Source: Bacteroidales bacterium
Lineage (GTDB): Bacteria > Bacteroidota > Bacteroidia > Bacteroidales > UBA932
NCBI GenBank assembly: GCA_017535125.1
Contig: JAFXUS010000040.1
Coordinates: 1 to 6,958 of the forward strand
DNA length: 6,958 nt
Reading direction: 5' to 3'
Below, piece after piece: positions 1-6,606 of this stretch; positions within the stretch are counted from its first letter, which is position 1, and each line of letters begins with the position of its first letter. Under the pieces are notes generated by a model. That model ran no database searches and was not told the DNA's origin. It saw only the letters and a program-made list of their open reading frames with translations. Made by a program: the position numbers and the translations under genes.

Positions 1-1671
1 AACTACCGCTCCACGCAGGTCATCGTGGACGCCGCCAATTCGCTGATCGCCCACAACGAGGGGCGCATCCCCAAGGAGTGCTACGCCGTGGGCGAGGACG
101 GGGAGCCGATCCGCCTGCTGAAGGCCTATACCGAGACGGAGGAGGCCGTGATGATCGTTTCCGAGATCCTGGAGCGCATGCGGACGGCGCGGGCGCAGTA
201 TCAGGATTTCGCCATCCTGTACCGCACCAACGCGCAGTCGCGCGCCCTGGAGGAGCAGCTCCGCCGGCGCAACATCCCCTACATGATCTACTCGGGCAAT
301 TCCTTCTTCGACCGCGCCGAGGTGAAGGACATGATGGCCTATTTCAAGCTGGTGGTCAACCCGCGCGACGACGAGTCGTTCCGCCGGGTGGTCAACAAGC
401 CCGCCCGCGGCATCGGCGACAAGGCGCTGGAGGCCGTCGAGGCTGTGGCGCACCAGCAGGGCTGGCCGCTCTTCCAGGCGGCGCGCGAGGTGCCCAAGGT
501 GCAGCCGTTCTGCGAAATGATCGCGAAGCTGTCCGTGCTCGTCCGGACGACGGACGCCTGGGAGCTGGCGAAGAAGATCGCCGACGACAGCGGCCTGTAC
601 GCCTTCTACAAGCTGGATACGTCCATCGAGGGCCTGTCCCGCGTGGCGAACCTGGACGAGCTCATCAACAGCGTGGCGCAGTTCGTCGAGGAGCGCAAAG
701 AGGAGGCCGAAGATTATGCCGCCGAGGGCGGTGAGGTGGGGGTTTTCACCCTGGACGACTTTCTGGAGAACGTCTCCCTGCTGAGCAACGTGGACGTGAC
801 GGAAGACGAGGATACGAACAACAAGGTGGCGCTGATGACGGCCCATTCTTCCAAGGGCCTCGAGTTTCCGTACGTGTTCGTGGCGGGCATGGAGGAGAAT
901 CTCTTCCCGAGCGCGTCGATGCTCTCCGCCAAGCCGGAGATCGAGGAAGAGCGGCGGCTCTTCTACGTGGCCATGACGCGGGCCAAGAAGGCCGTCCGGC
1001 TGTCGTACGCCGGGACGCGCATGCGCAACGGCAAGCACGAGTCCAACGCGCCGTCGCGTTTCCTGAAGGAGATCGACCCGCGCTATATCGAGAATCCGCT
1101 GGAAGCTGAAGATTTTGATAATTCCGGCGTTACTCACGAATGGGGTGGCTTCGGTTCGAGATTTACCGGAGGTCGGTTGAACCGCTTCGGAACAGGCAAT
1201 GGCTCCTACGGGCAATCCTCCGGGGTTCAGTACGAGCGTCGCGGTACTTCGCCCCAGAGCCGGCCTGCCTCCGAGCGAGTTCGGCCTGCGGCCTCATCCT
1301 TCCCACAGCCTGCGGCTGCGGGCCCCTCCCATTTACGATTCGGACAAGGCCGAATCGATCCGAATTCTCACCCCCTGCGCCCCCTCAAGGGGGATGGCCG
1401 GATATCCGCTGACGCGGACCGGCGCCCACGCACCAATCAGCCAGGGACAAACGTGTCTCCGGCCGAGAGAGCACTTTCAGATGTAAACTTCGTAGGGGTG
1501 CCGATGACGGAGTTGCGGGAAGGGCAGCGCATCGAACACAATCGATTCGGCTTCGGAACCATCCTGGAACTCTCCGGCCGCGTCCCCGAAATGAAAGCCA
1601 AAATCCGCTTCGACGACCACGGCGAGAAGCTCCTGCTCCTCAAATACGCCAAGATCCGCCCGGCGGATTAG
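1..1671 (+). CDS. pcrA: UvrD/PcrA-type superfamily 1A DNA helicase, C-terminal 556 residues (5' end outside window)
   Basis: This is the 3' part of an ATP-dependent 3'-5' DNA helicase of the UvrD/PcrA family, which acts in nucleotide excision repair, replication restart and transcription-repair coupling. The reading frame is open from base 1, so the gene starts upstream; a GTG at 25 is internal. Seen here: helicase motif IV NYRST at residues 1-5; domain 2B with RTNAQSRALEE and SGNSFFDRAEVKD; motif V TAHSSKGLEFP at about 280-290; motif VI EEERRLFYVAMTRAK at about 315-329. Walker A and motifs Ia-III lie outside the window. Residues 507-553 (GQRIEHNRFGFGTILE... LLLKYAKI) match the C-terminal Tudor-like domain that binds RNA polymerase in PcrA/UvrD. 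Between them is a low-complexity linker (about 350-500), part of which is encoded by a palindrome-rich repeat-like stretch. The nif3-like gene follows 25 nt downstream. The family call is secure; the choice of pcrA over uvrD as symbol is conventional. Confidence 0.95.
   Translation, partial: NYRSTQVIVDAANSLIAHNEGRIPKECYAVGEDGEPIRLLKAYTETEEAVMIVSEILERMRTARAQYQDFAILYRTNAQSRALEEQLRRRNIPYMIYSGNSFFDRAEVKDMMAYFKLVVNPRDDESFRRVVNKPARGIGDKALEAVEAVAHQQGWPLFQAAREVPKVQPFCEMIAKLSVLVRTTDAWELAKKIADDSGLYAFYKLDTSIEGLSRVANLDELINSVAQFVEERKEEAEDYAAEGGEVGVFTLDDFLENVSLLSNVDVTEDEDTNNKVALMTAHSSKGLEFPYVFVAGMEENLFPSASMLSAKPEIEEERRLFYVAMTRAKKAVRLSYAGTRMRNGKHESNAPSRFLKEIDPRYIENPLEAEDFDNSGVTHEWGGFGSRFTGGRLNRFGTGNGSYGQSSGVQYERRGTSPQSRPASERVRPAASSFPQPAAAGPSHLRFGQGRIDPNSHPLRPLKGDGRISADADRRPRTNQPGTNVSPAERALSDVNFVGVPMTELREGQRIEHNRFGFGTILELSGRVPEMKAKIRFDDHGEKLLLLKYAKIRPAD
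1261..1408. repeat. Palindrome-rich REP-like stretch inside the helicase linker
   Basis: Within the coding region of the helicase linker (about residues 421-470) lies a cluster of short inverted repeats: GGCC-TGC-GGCC at 1283-1293, CAGCC-TGC-GGCTG at 1306-1318, a perfect 8-bp arm pair CGATTCGG/CCGAATCG at 1336-1357, CCCCC-TCAA-GGGGG at 1380-1393 and the 10-bp palindrome CGGATATCCG at 1399-1408. The octamer CGGCCTGC occurs twice (1261-1268 and 1282-1289). The encoded residues are low complexity, rich in Pro, Arg, Ser and Ala. This looks like a dispersed intergenic repeat that was captured in frame in a tolerant linker. Element boundaries are approximate, and no second copy of this block is visible in the window. 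Confidence 0.5.
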
Positions 1672-1683
1672 GAAATTCTTTTG

Positions 1684-1691
1684 TATCTTAG
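1684..1691 (+). promoter_or_regulatory. Weak possible -7 box before the nif3-like gene
   Basis: TATCTTAG differs from the Bacteroidota -7 consensus TAnnTTTG at one position and lies in the 25-nt gap between the helicase stop and the nif3-like start. No TTTG sits at the expected distance upstream, and initiation here would leave almost no leader. Read-through from the helicase gene is more likely to transcribe the downstream pair. Confidence 0.2.
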
Positions 1692-1696
1692 CAGTC

Positions 1697-2476
1697 ATGA
1701 AACTGAAAGAAATCATCGCCGCGCTGGAGCGGCTCGCCCCGCTGCGGCTGCAGGAAGAGTGGGATAATTCGGGCCTGCAGGTCGGCTTCCCGGAAGCGGA
1801 AGTCGGCCGCGTGCTGGTCTGCCTGGATATTACGGAAGGAATTGTCGATGAGGCGGTTGCGAAAGGATGCAACATGATCGTTTCGCACCATCCGCTGCTC
1901 TTTAAGGCCCTCCGCCAGGTCTCCGACGCCACCTACCAGCAGCGCTGCGTGGTGCGCGCCCTGTCGGCCGGCATCTCCATCTACTCCGCGCACACCAGTC
2001 TGGACAACGCCCCCGGCGGCGTCAACCATAAGATCGCCGAATTGCTGGGGCTGCAGAACCTCCGCTGGCTCTCTCCGCTGGACGGCGAGGATGCGGGGTC
2101 CGGCCTCCTGGGCGAACTGCCCCGGCCGGAGAAGGACGCCGACTTCCTGGCGCGCGTGAAGCGCAGCTTCGGCGTGCAGTGCCTGCAGCATTCCGCCCTC
2201 GACGGGCGGGAAATCCGCCGCGTGGCCCTGTGCGGTGGGGCAGGCGCCTTCCTGCTGGGCGACGCCGTCCGCGCCGGAGCCGACTGCTTCCTGTCCGGCG
2301 AATTCCATTATCACGACTATTTCGAGAACGGCGGCGTGCTGCTTGCGGAACTCGGACACTACCAGAGCGAACAGTTCACGCAGGATCTCCTGCTGGAATA
2401 CCTGACGACCAACTGTCCCGGCCTGAAAGTCGTCAAGACCGCAATTGACACCAACCCCATCCACTATGACAGATAA
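1697..2476 (+). CDS. Nif3-like dinuclear metal centre protein (YbgI/YqfO family)
   Basis: This is a 259-residue member of the Nif3/GTP cyclohydrolase I type 2-like family, cytosolic proteins that form toroidal hexamers with two metal ions per subunit and whose biochemical role is still unsettled. The N-terminus (MKLKEIIAALERLAPLRLQE, then EWDNSGLQVG) is the typical family opening. Predicted metal ligands are visible: H64 and H65 in VSHHPL, D103 in HTSLDNAPGG, and H221 and E225 in GHYQSEQF. SGEFHYHD (200-207) is another family signature. At 259 residues this is the short form, without the PII/CutA-like insert found in the roughly 370-residue homologues. The ATG at 1697 is chosen because it gives the expected N-terminus. 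The gene follows the helicase by 25 nt and overlaps the thioesterase gene by 11 nt, consistent with one transcript. Family assignment is firm; cellular function is unknown. Confidence 0.95.
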   Translation: MKLKEIIAALERLAPLRLQEEWDNSGLQVGFPEAEVGRVLVCLDITEGIVDEAVAKGCNMIVSHHPLLFKALRQVSDATYQQRCVVRALSAGISIYSAHTSLDNAPGGVNHKIAELLGLQNLRWLSPLDGEDAGSGLLGELPRPEKDADFLARVKRSFGVQCLQHSALDGREIRRVALCGGAGAFLLGDAVRAGADCFLSGEFHYHDYFENGGVLLAELGHYQSEQFTQDLLLEYLTTNCPGLKVVKTAIDTNPIHYDR

Positions 2477-3221
2477 TTATTTCGAAGATAAATTCTATGA
2501 GGATTTCGTGGCGGCATGCTACCAGGTGGACCGCCGGAAGATCCTCCGCCCCGCAGCATTCCTTGACCTGGCCCAGCACATGGCCGTTTTCGGCGCCGAC
2601 AAGCTCTCGTTTGGCGACGCCCAGCTCGGCCCCTACGGCTGCACCTGGGTACTGGCGCGGCAGCACGTCCGTTTCGAGCGTCCCGTGATGCACAAGGAGC
2701 CCTGCAAGATTCTGACATGGCACAAGGGCATGCAGGGCATCTATTTCATCCGCGACTACCAGATTCTGGGTGCTGACGGCCGGCCGGCCGTCAATTCCAC
2801 CAGCTCGTGGGTGGTGATGAACATCGCCGAGCGCCGCCTGGTCCGCGGGGATTTCCTGTCGGAAATCGTCTCCACGGAGCCGCAGAGCCGGGACTTCGCC
2901 ATCGAGGAGCAGGCCGGCAAGGTGGCCGTGCCGCGCGGGGCGGAACTTTCCCTGATCGGCACGCACAAGGTGCTCTACTCCGACGTGGATTACAACCAGC
3001 ACGCCAACAACGTCAAATACACCGTCTGGGCGATGGACGCCCTGCCGGAGGAGCTGGTCAACGAAAAGATGGTCAAGGAGTTGACGATCAATTTCACCCG
3101 CGAGGCGCGGCCCGGCGAGACCGTCGAGCTGTGGCATGTCACGGATGCCGACGGCGCCCACATAATCGAGGGGCGCACGGACGATCACCAGGTGTTTATC
3201 GAACGGCTGCTTTTTGAGTAG
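2466..3221 (+). CDS. Acyl-ACP thioesterase (FatA/FatB-like, double hotdog)
   Basis: A 251-residue cytosolic enzyme predicted to hydrolyse acyl-acyl carrier protein to free fatty acid and holo-ACP, ending or diverting fatty acid synthesis. Two tandem hotdog domains are expected: about 5-135 (with KILRPAAFLDLAQHMA and WVLARQHVRF) and about 160-250. The second carries the family hallmark DVDYNQHANNVKYTVWAMD (173-191), where D175, N177 and H179 match the conserved D-x-N-x-H catalytic segment. The plant enzymes have YRREC about 30 residues later; here the equivalent is FTREA (E213, A214), so the Cys is missing and the acidic residue is kept. Start: ATG at 2466, inside the end of the nif3-like gene (overlap ATGACAGATAA), suggests translational coupling. 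An in-frame TTG at 2445 would add seven residues with no family support. Chain-length preference cannot be read from the sequence. Confidence 0.93.
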   Translation: MTDNYFEDKFYEDFVAACYQVDRRKILRPAAFLDLAQHMAVFGADKLSFGDAQLGPYGCTWVLARQHVRFERPVMHKEPCKILTWHKGMQGIYFIRDYQILGADGRPAVNSTSSWVVMNIAERRLVRGDFLSEIVSTEPQSRDFAIEEQAGKVAVPRGAELSLIGTHKVLYSDVDYNQHANNVKYTVWAMDALPEELVNEKMVKELTINFTREARPGETVELWHVTDADGAHIIEGRTDDHQVFIERLLFE

Positions 3222-3243
3222 TCGTTCTGGTCCTTACACTTTG

Positions 3244-3258
3244 TCCGGCTCGGCCGGA
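3244..3258. terminator. Possible hairpin between the convergent thioesterase and peptidase genes
   Basis: TCCGGC-TCG-GCCGGA forms a perfect 6-bp GC-rich stem with a 3-nt loop in the 39-bp gap between two convergent stop codons. Neither side has a real T-tract (ACTTATTTC follows on the plus strand), so its strength as an intrinsic terminator is doubtful. The position between convergent genes is the main support. Confidence 0.35.
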
Positions 3259-3260
3259 AC

Positions 3261-5465
3261 TTATTTCATCCAGCGGTCGAGCCAGTCGTAGAAGACGCGG
3301 TGCCAGTAGAGGGAGTTCTGCGGCTGGAGGATCCAGTGGTTCTCCTCCGGGAAGACCACCAGCTTGGACGGAACTCCCATCATCTGGGCGGCGTTGAAGG
3401 CCGCCATGCCCTGCTCATAAGGGATGCGGTAATCCATCATGCCATGGATGCAGAGGATGGGCGTATGCCACTTGGTGACCATGGAGGAAGGGGAGTTGGC
3501 GTAGTGGCGCTGGGCCTTGGCCGTAGAGGCGTAGGGCGCGCCGGCCTGCTGCATGCCACCGAAGGTGACGCCGTCGCCGGCGGGGCCCATCTTGCCGGGC
3601 TCATAGGCATACTCCGTCAGGCCGCCGTTGTCCCAGTTGGCGAACCACATTTCCTCAGTGGTGTACCAGAGCTGCTTCTCATCGAAGATGCCGGCGTGCG
3701 CGATGAAGCAGTCATACAGGTCGCCGTGCAGGCCTTCCAGCATATAGGCGGAATAGCCGCCGTAGGAGGCACCCACGCAGGCAAGTTTATTCACGTACGG
3801 CTGGTTCTTGATCCAGCGGCCCGCGCTCAGGTAGTCCTGCATGTTGAGGCCCGGATAGTCTCCGGAGATCTGCTCCTTCCATGCCTGGCCGAAGGCGGTC
3901 GTGCCGCGGCGGTTGGGGAGGATGACCACATAACCCTGCTGGGCCATCAGGCGGTAGCACCAGCGGTAGCTCCAATCCTGGGAATTGCTGCCCTGCGGGC
4001 CTCCGAGCACGATTTCAATGGCCGGATACTGCTTGGACGGGTCAAACTGCGGGGGATAGAGAACCCAGCAGAGCATCTGCTGACGGTCCACGGTCTCCAC
4101 CCACACGCGCTCGTCCTTGACGTCGGACAGCTGGCCGATGATGTGCTGGTTCTCGTCGGTGAGCTGCGCAAAGGTCACGCCGGAGGCAGTAATCTTCACG
4201 GACACCAGCTCCGTGGGGAACTTCAGGCAATAGTAGGACGCGAGCAGCTCCACGCCGTCCGCACGGTCGAGAACCGCGAAGGGGGAGAAGAAGTCGAAAT
4301 TCCAGTCGGGGGCGGTGATGCGCTGCACGTCGCCCGTCAGGTCGGCGCAGAAGAGCGCCTGGATGCCTTCGCCCACGAGGGCGTTGAAGAAAAGTTCGTC
4401 GTTGTGCCAGACCAGGCCGGCCACGTCGTGGTCGAAGTACGGCAGCAGTTCGCGGACGTTCTGTACGAGAATGCCTGCGTTCTCATTTTCAGGAAGTTGT
4501 ACGTCGCAGACGTACAACCTCTGACGGTCGGCTTCATAGCCGTCGCGGGCCATGGAGATCCAGGCGATGTGGCGGCCGTCGGTGCTCCAGACGGGATCGG
4601 TGTCGTAGCCGCCGTCCGTCTTCACGTCGATCGTCGCGCCGGTCAGGACGTCATAGATGTAGATGCTGGTATTGGTGCTGAACGCATATTGCTTGCCCGT
4701 CTTCTTCCGGCAGGAATAGACGATGTGTCGGTTGTCCGGCGCCCAGTCCAGCTGCTCCACGCCGCCGAAGGGCTCGGTGGGCAGCTCGAAGAGTTCCTCC
4801 GTGCCGAGGATGTCCACGGAGTTCTCCGGGGTGATCTTCGCCTTGCCCAGCGGGGCCACGTAGCTGCGCGGCACCTCGGTCACCCAGTGGTCCCAGTGGC
4901 GGTACATCAGGTCCTCGGTCGCGTAGGCCTGCGCCTTGCCGAGGTCGTCGTATGCGTCCGCAGGCTGCTGCAGGGCCGTATTCTTGATGCTGCTCACATA
5001 GATGACCTGCTGCTGGTCGGGGGAGAGCTTGAAGTCGCTGATGCCGTTCGGCACGTCGCTCAGCTGCACGCGCTTGCCGAGCTGGTTGCCCTTCAGGGCT
5101 GCCTTCCAGAGCTGTCCGCCCTGCAGGAAATAGATGCTCTTGCCGTCCAGCGACCAGCGGGCGCCGTTCACGCTTTTCGCGTAGCGGGTCAGCTGGACCT
5201 TGCCGGTGCCGTCCGGGTTGCAGAGGAACAGGTTGCGGCAGCTGCGGTTGTCCGCGATGGAGGTATAGGAGACGCCGTAGAGGATCTTGCTCCCGTCAGG
5301 GGAGAGCTGGGGGTCGGACAGGCGGCCGAGCGCAAGCAGCGTCTCGGGCGTCATCACGCCGTTCTCGATCTGGATCTCGGACGGGCCGACATAGCCGCTG
5401 TCCTCTTTCTTTGCACAACTGATAGCCATGATAAGACAGGTAATTGCGATAATGGTGCGTTTCAT
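3261..5465 (-). CDS. S9 family peptidase lipoprotein (prolyl oligopeptidase / DPP-IV-like)
   Basis: A 734-residue serine peptidase of the prolyl oligopeptidase family, predicted to remove di- or tripeptides or acyl-amino acids from peptides in the cell envelope. Residues 1-17 (MKRTIIAITCLIMAISC) are a lipoprotein signal peptide with Cys17 as the lipidated residue. The following AKKED fits a K-(D/E)2 surface-export signal of Bacteroidota lipoproteins, suggesting exposure on the outer membrane. Residues about 40-440 form a beta-propeller with PD40/WD40-like repeats at about 50-64, 101-114, 145-158, 239-252 and 289-302; DLMYRHWDHWV (185-195) is typical of S9 enzymes. The alpha/beta-hydrolase domain (about 480-734) has the nucleophile elbow GASYGG with S567, then D678 (HGMMDYRIPYEQ) and H710 (EENHWI), a complete triad. 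The start at 5465 is chosen because it gives the signal peptide and lies just after a TATCTTTG box; an upstream ATG at 5546 would place the promoter inside the gene. It is divergent from the WYL regulator. Exact substrate is uncertain. Confidence 0.94.
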   Translation of the reverse strand: MKRTIIAITCLIMAISCAKKEDSGYVGPSEIQIENGVMTPETLLALGRLSDPQLSPDGSKILYGVSYTSIADNRSCRNLFLCNPDGTGKVQLTRYAKSVNGARWSLDGKSIYFLQGGQLWKAALKGNQLGKRVQLSDVPNGISDFKLSPDQQQVIYVSSIKNTALQQPADAYDDLGKAQAYATEDLMYRHWDHWVTEVPRSYVAPLGKAKITPENSVDILGTEELFELPTEPFGGVEQLDWAPDNRHIVYSCRKKTGKQYAFSTNTSIYIYDVLTGATIDVKTDGGYDTDPVWSTDGRHIAWISMARDGYEADRQRLYVCDVQLPENENAGILVQNVRELLPYFDHDVAGLVWHNDELFFNALVGEGIQALFCADLTGDVQRITAPDWNFDFFSPFAVLDRADGVELLASYYCLKFPTELVSVKITASGVTFAQLTDENQHIIGQLSDVKDERVWVETVDRQQMLCWVLYPPQFDPSKQYPAIEIVLGGPQGSNSQDWSYRWCYRLMAQQGYVVILPNRRGTTAFGQAWKEQISGDYPGLNMQDYLSAGRWIKNQPYVNKLACVGASYGGYSAYMLEGLHGDLYDCFIAHAGIFDEKQLWYTTEEMWFANWDNGGLTEYAYEPGKMGPAGDGVTFGGMQQAGAPYASTAKAQRHYANSPSSMVTKWHTPILCIHGMMDYRIPYEQGMAAFNAAQMMGVPSKLVVFPEENHWILQPQNSLYWHRVFYDWLDRWMK

Positions 5466-5486
5466 GCGATCGTTCGTTTTAGCTGA

Positions 5487-5494
5487 CAAAGATA
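5487..5494 (-). promoter_or_regulatory. Bacteroidota -7 box for the S9 peptidase gene
   Basis: Read on the minus strand this is TATCTTTG, a full match to TAnnTTTG, 21 nt before the chosen ATG at 5465, which leaves a leader of about 15-17 nt. The -33 region (about 5511-5517, TTCC on the minus strand) matches TTTG poorly. The palindrome at 5530-5546 lies upstream of this promoter and could also influence it. Confidence 0.6.
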
Positions 5495-5529
5495 ATATTT
5501 TTTCTCGGGACAGGAAGTGCGACTGATCA

Positions 5530-5546
5530 ATGTCAATAATTGGCAT
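5530..5546. promoter_or_regulatory. Candidate operator, copy 1 (17-bp palindrome at the WYL gene promoter)
   Basis: ATGTCAA-TAA-TTGGCAT is an inverted repeat with 7-bp arms, 3-bp centre and one mismatch. It ends 7 bp before the TATCTTTG box of the WYL regulator gene, covering the -33 region, and lies in the intergenic region shared with the divergent peptidase gene. A 13/17-identical palindrome sits at 6547-6563 in front of the next plus-strand gene. The repeated sequence and the same placement relative to the -7 box suggest a binding site, most simply for the neighbouring WYL protein. The binding protein is an inference. Confidence 0.6.
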
Positions 5547-5553
5547 TTTTCAT

Positions 5554-5561
5554 TATCTTTG
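5554..5561 (+). promoter_or_regulatory. Bacteroidota -7 box for the WYL regulator gene
   Basis: TATCTTTG is a full match to TAnnTTTG, 22 nt before the ATG at 5584. There is no TTTG at the usual distance upstream; that space is filled by the palindrome at 5530-5546. A purine-rich CAGGAA (5574-5579) precedes the start codon. Confidence 0.65.
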
Positions 5562-5583
5562 CGAAGAAACGGACAGGAATACC

Positions 5584-6492
5584 ATGGATCAACCCAAAGT
5601 GGCGCGGATGCTGCGCCTGATGCAGTTGCTCGCGAGCAACGTGAATTACAGCATCGACGAACTGATGGACAAGCTGGAGATGTCCCGGCGCACCATCTAC
5701 CGTTATATCGATACCTTCAAGGAGGCCGGCTTTGCCGTGCAGAAGGTGGGCTCCGGCGGCACCGTCTATAAGCTTGCCACACTCAAGAGCTCGCAGATGG
5801 ATCTGTCCAAGATCGTCTATTTCTCCGACGAGGAGGCGTATGTGGTGAACCGGCTCATCGACCGGCTGGACGACACCAACACGATGAAGCAGGGCCTGAA
5901 GCGCAAGCTGACAGCGGTTTACGATGCCACCAACATCGGCAATTACGTGGACCGGAAGTCGAATTCCGCCAACATCGAGGCGCTGGCGGAGGCCATCCGG
6001 GAGAAGAAGGTGGTCCTGCTGAAGGATTATGCTTCTTCGCATTCCGGCACGACCAAGAATTACCGCGTGGAGCCGTTCAAGTTCAACACGAACTACATCG
6101 ATTTCTGGGCGTACGACCTGGCGGCCGGAATGAACAAGTGTTTCAAGGTGTCGCGCATCGAGGACGTCGTGCCGCTGGAGGAGTCCTGGCAGTGCGAGAA
6201 TGCCCACTCGGCCGACCCGACGGACGTTTTCCGCATGCATGGGGGCGAGCCCGTCCACGTGCGCCTGCAGCTGGACTATGTCGCGAAGAACCTTCTGGTG
6301 GAGGAGTATCCGCTCGCGGAGCAGGGGCTGACGCTGCAGAAGGACGGCAGCTGGCTCTGGGAGGGCGATATCTATCGCCTCGAGGGTGTCGGCCGCTTCG
6401 TCCTCGGCCTCTCCGACCATGTCCGCATCCTCGAAGGCGAACCCCTCAAAGCCTTCCTTCGGAATCAGGCCCAAGCTATCTTATCTGCTTAG
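5584..6492 (+). CDS. HTH-WYL-WCX transcriptional regulator (YafY/PafBC type)
   Basis: A 302-residue DNA-binding regulator. Residues about 5-58 form a winged helix-turn-helix of the HTH_11/DeoR type (SIDELMDKLEMSRRTIYRYID, recognition helix about 34-46). Residues about 130-200 form the WYL domain, a ligand- or nucleic-acid-sensing module; where most members have the W-Y-L triad this one has I172-D173-F174 (NYIDFWAYD), while the later FKVSRI (187-192) keeps the conserved Arg. Residues about 223-298 form the C-terminal WCX extension used in dimerisation. The ATG at 5584 is preferred to the ATG at 5530 because the latter would put the TATCTTTG box and the palindrome inside the coding region. The gene is divergent from the peptidase gene. 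The palindrome at its own promoter suggests autoregulation. WYL regulators often control DNA-damage, phage-defence or mobile-element genes; which applies here is not shown. Confidence 0.93.
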   Translation: MDQPKVARMLRLMQLLASNVNYSIDELMDKLEMSRRTIYRYIDTFKEAGFAVQKVGSGGTVYKLATLKSSQMDLSKIVYFSDEEAYVVNRLIDRLDDTNTMKQGLKRKLTAVYDATNIGNYVDRKSNSANIEALAEAIREKKVVLLKDYASSHSGTTKNYRVEPFKFNTNYIDFWAYDLAAGMNKCFKVSRIEDVVPLEESWQCENAHSADPTDVFRMHGGEPVHVRLQLDYVAKNLLVEEYPLAEQGLTLQKDGSWLWEGDIYRLEGVGRFVLGLSDHVRILEGEPLKAFLRNQAQAILSA

Positions 6493-6499
6493 CCTTTCC

Positions 6500-6532
6500 G
6501 TCATTCGCCGGCTTGACCGGCGAATCTCCTGC
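6500..6532. repeat. REP-like palindromic intergenic element
   Basis: GTCATTCGCCGGCTTGACC followed by GGCGAATCTCCTGC contains a perfect 9-bp stem (ATTCGCCGG at 6503-6511 with CCGGCGAAT at 6517-6525) and a CTTGA loop. It starts 8 nt after the WYL stop codon. The layout GTCATTC-stem-CTTGA-stem-AATCTCC resembles widespread dispersed intergenic palindromes of bacterial genomes, from memory of such repeats. A run of six Ts starts 10 nt after the stem, so it may also end WYL transcription, though the spacing is poor for an intrinsic terminator. Confidence 0.6.
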
Positions 6533-6546
6533 AACTTTTTTATTCT

Positions 6547-6563
6547 GTGTCAATAGTTGACAC
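6547..6563. promoter_or_regulatory. Candidate operator, copy 2 (perfect palindrome before the 34-codon ORF)
   Basis: GTGTCAA-TAG-TTGACAC is a perfect inverted repeat with 7-bp arms and a 3-bp centre. It is 13/17 identical to the palindrome at 5530-5546; the two outermost positions change together (A-T to G-C), so symmetry is kept. It ends 10 bp before the TATCTTTG box at 6574-6581 and occupies the -33 region, the arrangement seen at copy 1. Likely the site where the WYL protein represses or activates the downstream unit; binding itself is inferred. Confidence 0.65.
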
Positions 6564-6573
6564 TTTGTGCCTA

Positions 6574-6581
6574 TATCTTTG
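6574..6581 (+). promoter_or_regulatory. Bacteroidota -7 box for the 34-codon ORF
   Basis: TATCTTTG is a full match to TAnnTTTG, 25 nt before the ATG at 6607. The leader is A-rich (AGAAAACAAAACAACAAAG), a common ribosome-recruiting context in Bacteroidota that lacks a Shine-Dalgarno. No good TTTG lies at standard spacing; the palindrome at 6547-6563 fills that region. Confidence 0.65.
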
Positions 6582-6606
6582 CACCAGAAAACAAAACAAC
6601 AAAGAT

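Noticed and set aside
78..734. A 218-codon plus-strand frame inside the helicase gene
   Set aside because: Its product is Arg/Gly/Ala-rich without motifs, while the other frame carries the helicase motifs.
2445..2450. TTGACA, a half-site resembling the WYL operator candidate
   Set aside because: It is a lone half-site inside the nif3-like coding region, with no inverted partner at the right spacing and no -7 box nearby.
3300..5486. A 728-codon open frame on the plus strand
   Set aside because: It is antisense to the S9 peptidase gene, whose signal peptide, propeller repeats and catalytic triad are clear. Its product is Val/Gly/Ala/His-rich and matches nothing; GC-rich third positions keep the opposite frame open.
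5466..5546. Upstream ATG giving the peptidase 27 more residues
   Set aside because: It would bury the lipoprotein signal peptide and include the gene's own -7 box.
5530..5583. Upstream ATG giving the WYL regulator 18 more residues
   Set aside because: The added stretch would contain the TATCTTTG box and the palindrome, and it lacks family similarity; the ATG at 5584 fits the normal HTH start.
5533..6474. A 313-codon open frame on the minus strand
   Set aside because: It is the shadow of the WYL regulator gene, with no domain signature or own promoter.
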